Assembly (NCBI GenBank): GCA_902475825.1
Contig: CABSBA010000100.1
Coordinates: 1 to 5,972 of the forward strand
Direction: 5' to 3'
Length of the DNA stretch: 5,972 nucleotides
Origin: an uncultured Collinsella sp.
GTDB lineage: Bacteria > Actinomycetota > Coriobacteriia > Coriobacteriales > Coriobacteriaceae
Part shown: positions 5,898-5,972 of the stretch, one piece after another
Position numbering within the stretch: position 1 is the first letter of the stretch
Layout of the letters: each line of letters opens with the position of its first letter
Position numbers and translations under genes: made by a program
The notes under the pieces: generated by a model
Seen by the model: the letters and a program-made list of their open reading frames with translations, nothing else
The model's database searches: none
What the model was told of the DNA's origin: nothing

Positions 5898-5972
5898 AGT
5901 TTCACTCGCTATTTGGGGACAAGCTGAAGCGGTTTCTGGAAGAGAGCGACTGCCATGTGGCCATCAGCATGC
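5894..5972 (+). CDS. Possible 5' end of a divergent gene cut by the window edge
   Basis: An open plus-strand frame runs off the window edge. From the GTG at 5894 it gives about 26 residues including FHSLFGDKLKRF and LEESDCHVAIS, which look protein-like, and most of its codons end in G or C, unlike the overlapping minus-strand frames. I do not recognise the family. The start is uncertain: no Shine-Dalgarno sequence precedes GTG 5894, the frame stays open further left, and an AAGGA at 5866-5870 has no ATG or GTG at a suitable distance in this frame. If real, it diverges from metF and shares the dyad at 5881-5897. Confidence 0.35.
   Translation, partial: MEFHSLFGDKLKRFLEESDCHVAISM

Noticed and set aside
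5827..5972. S-adenosylmethionine or cobalamin riboswitch, or T-box, upstream of metF
   Set aside because: No B12-box, S-box stems or T-box sequence is seen in the 146 bases available, and the putative transcription start leaves too short a leader.

Overview
The window looks like a piece of a high-GC actinobacterial chromosome. The best guess is the class Coriobacteriia, for example Collinsella or a relative, judged from strong G/C preference at third codon positions, the protein sequences and the AGGAG ribosome binding sites. This is pattern recognition, not a database match. All four complete genes lie on the minus strand, so they read from high to low coordinates.

The core is a compact methionine/one-carbon operon, metF -> methionine synthase activation protein -> metH (5826 down to 1597). 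MetF reduces 5,10-methylene-tetrahydrofolate to 5-methyl-tetrahydrofolate. MetH uses that methyl group, through cobalamin, to make methionine from homocysteine. MetH here has the homocysteine, folate, cap and cobalamin modules (852 residues) but no C-terminal S-adenosylmethionine-binding reactivation domain. That domain is encoded separately by the gene between metF and metH, so together the two genes rebuild a split methionine synthase. Coupling is tight: metF and the activation gene overlap by one base (TAATG), and the activation gene's stop codon lies inside the metH ribosome binding site.

Downstream of metH, a 108-base gap holds an 18-bp-arm inverted repeat, then a fourth gene (1488 to 124) for a 454-residue DUF711/UPF0210 'PFL family' protein of unknown function. 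A second hairpin (25-49) follows it. The last ~75 bases of the window, on the plus strand, may be the start of a divergent gene beyond the edge. Between that and metF are a 17-base dyad and a possible -10 element.

Most of the window is ordinary core metabolism. The points worth a second look are a cysteine-rich tail on the stand-alone activation protein, a similar layout (GTGCCA dyad followed by TAGAAT) upstream of both transcription units, and the large inverted repeat between metH and the DUF711 gene. No mobile element, CRISPR array, tRNA, rRNA or recognisable riboswitch is visible.
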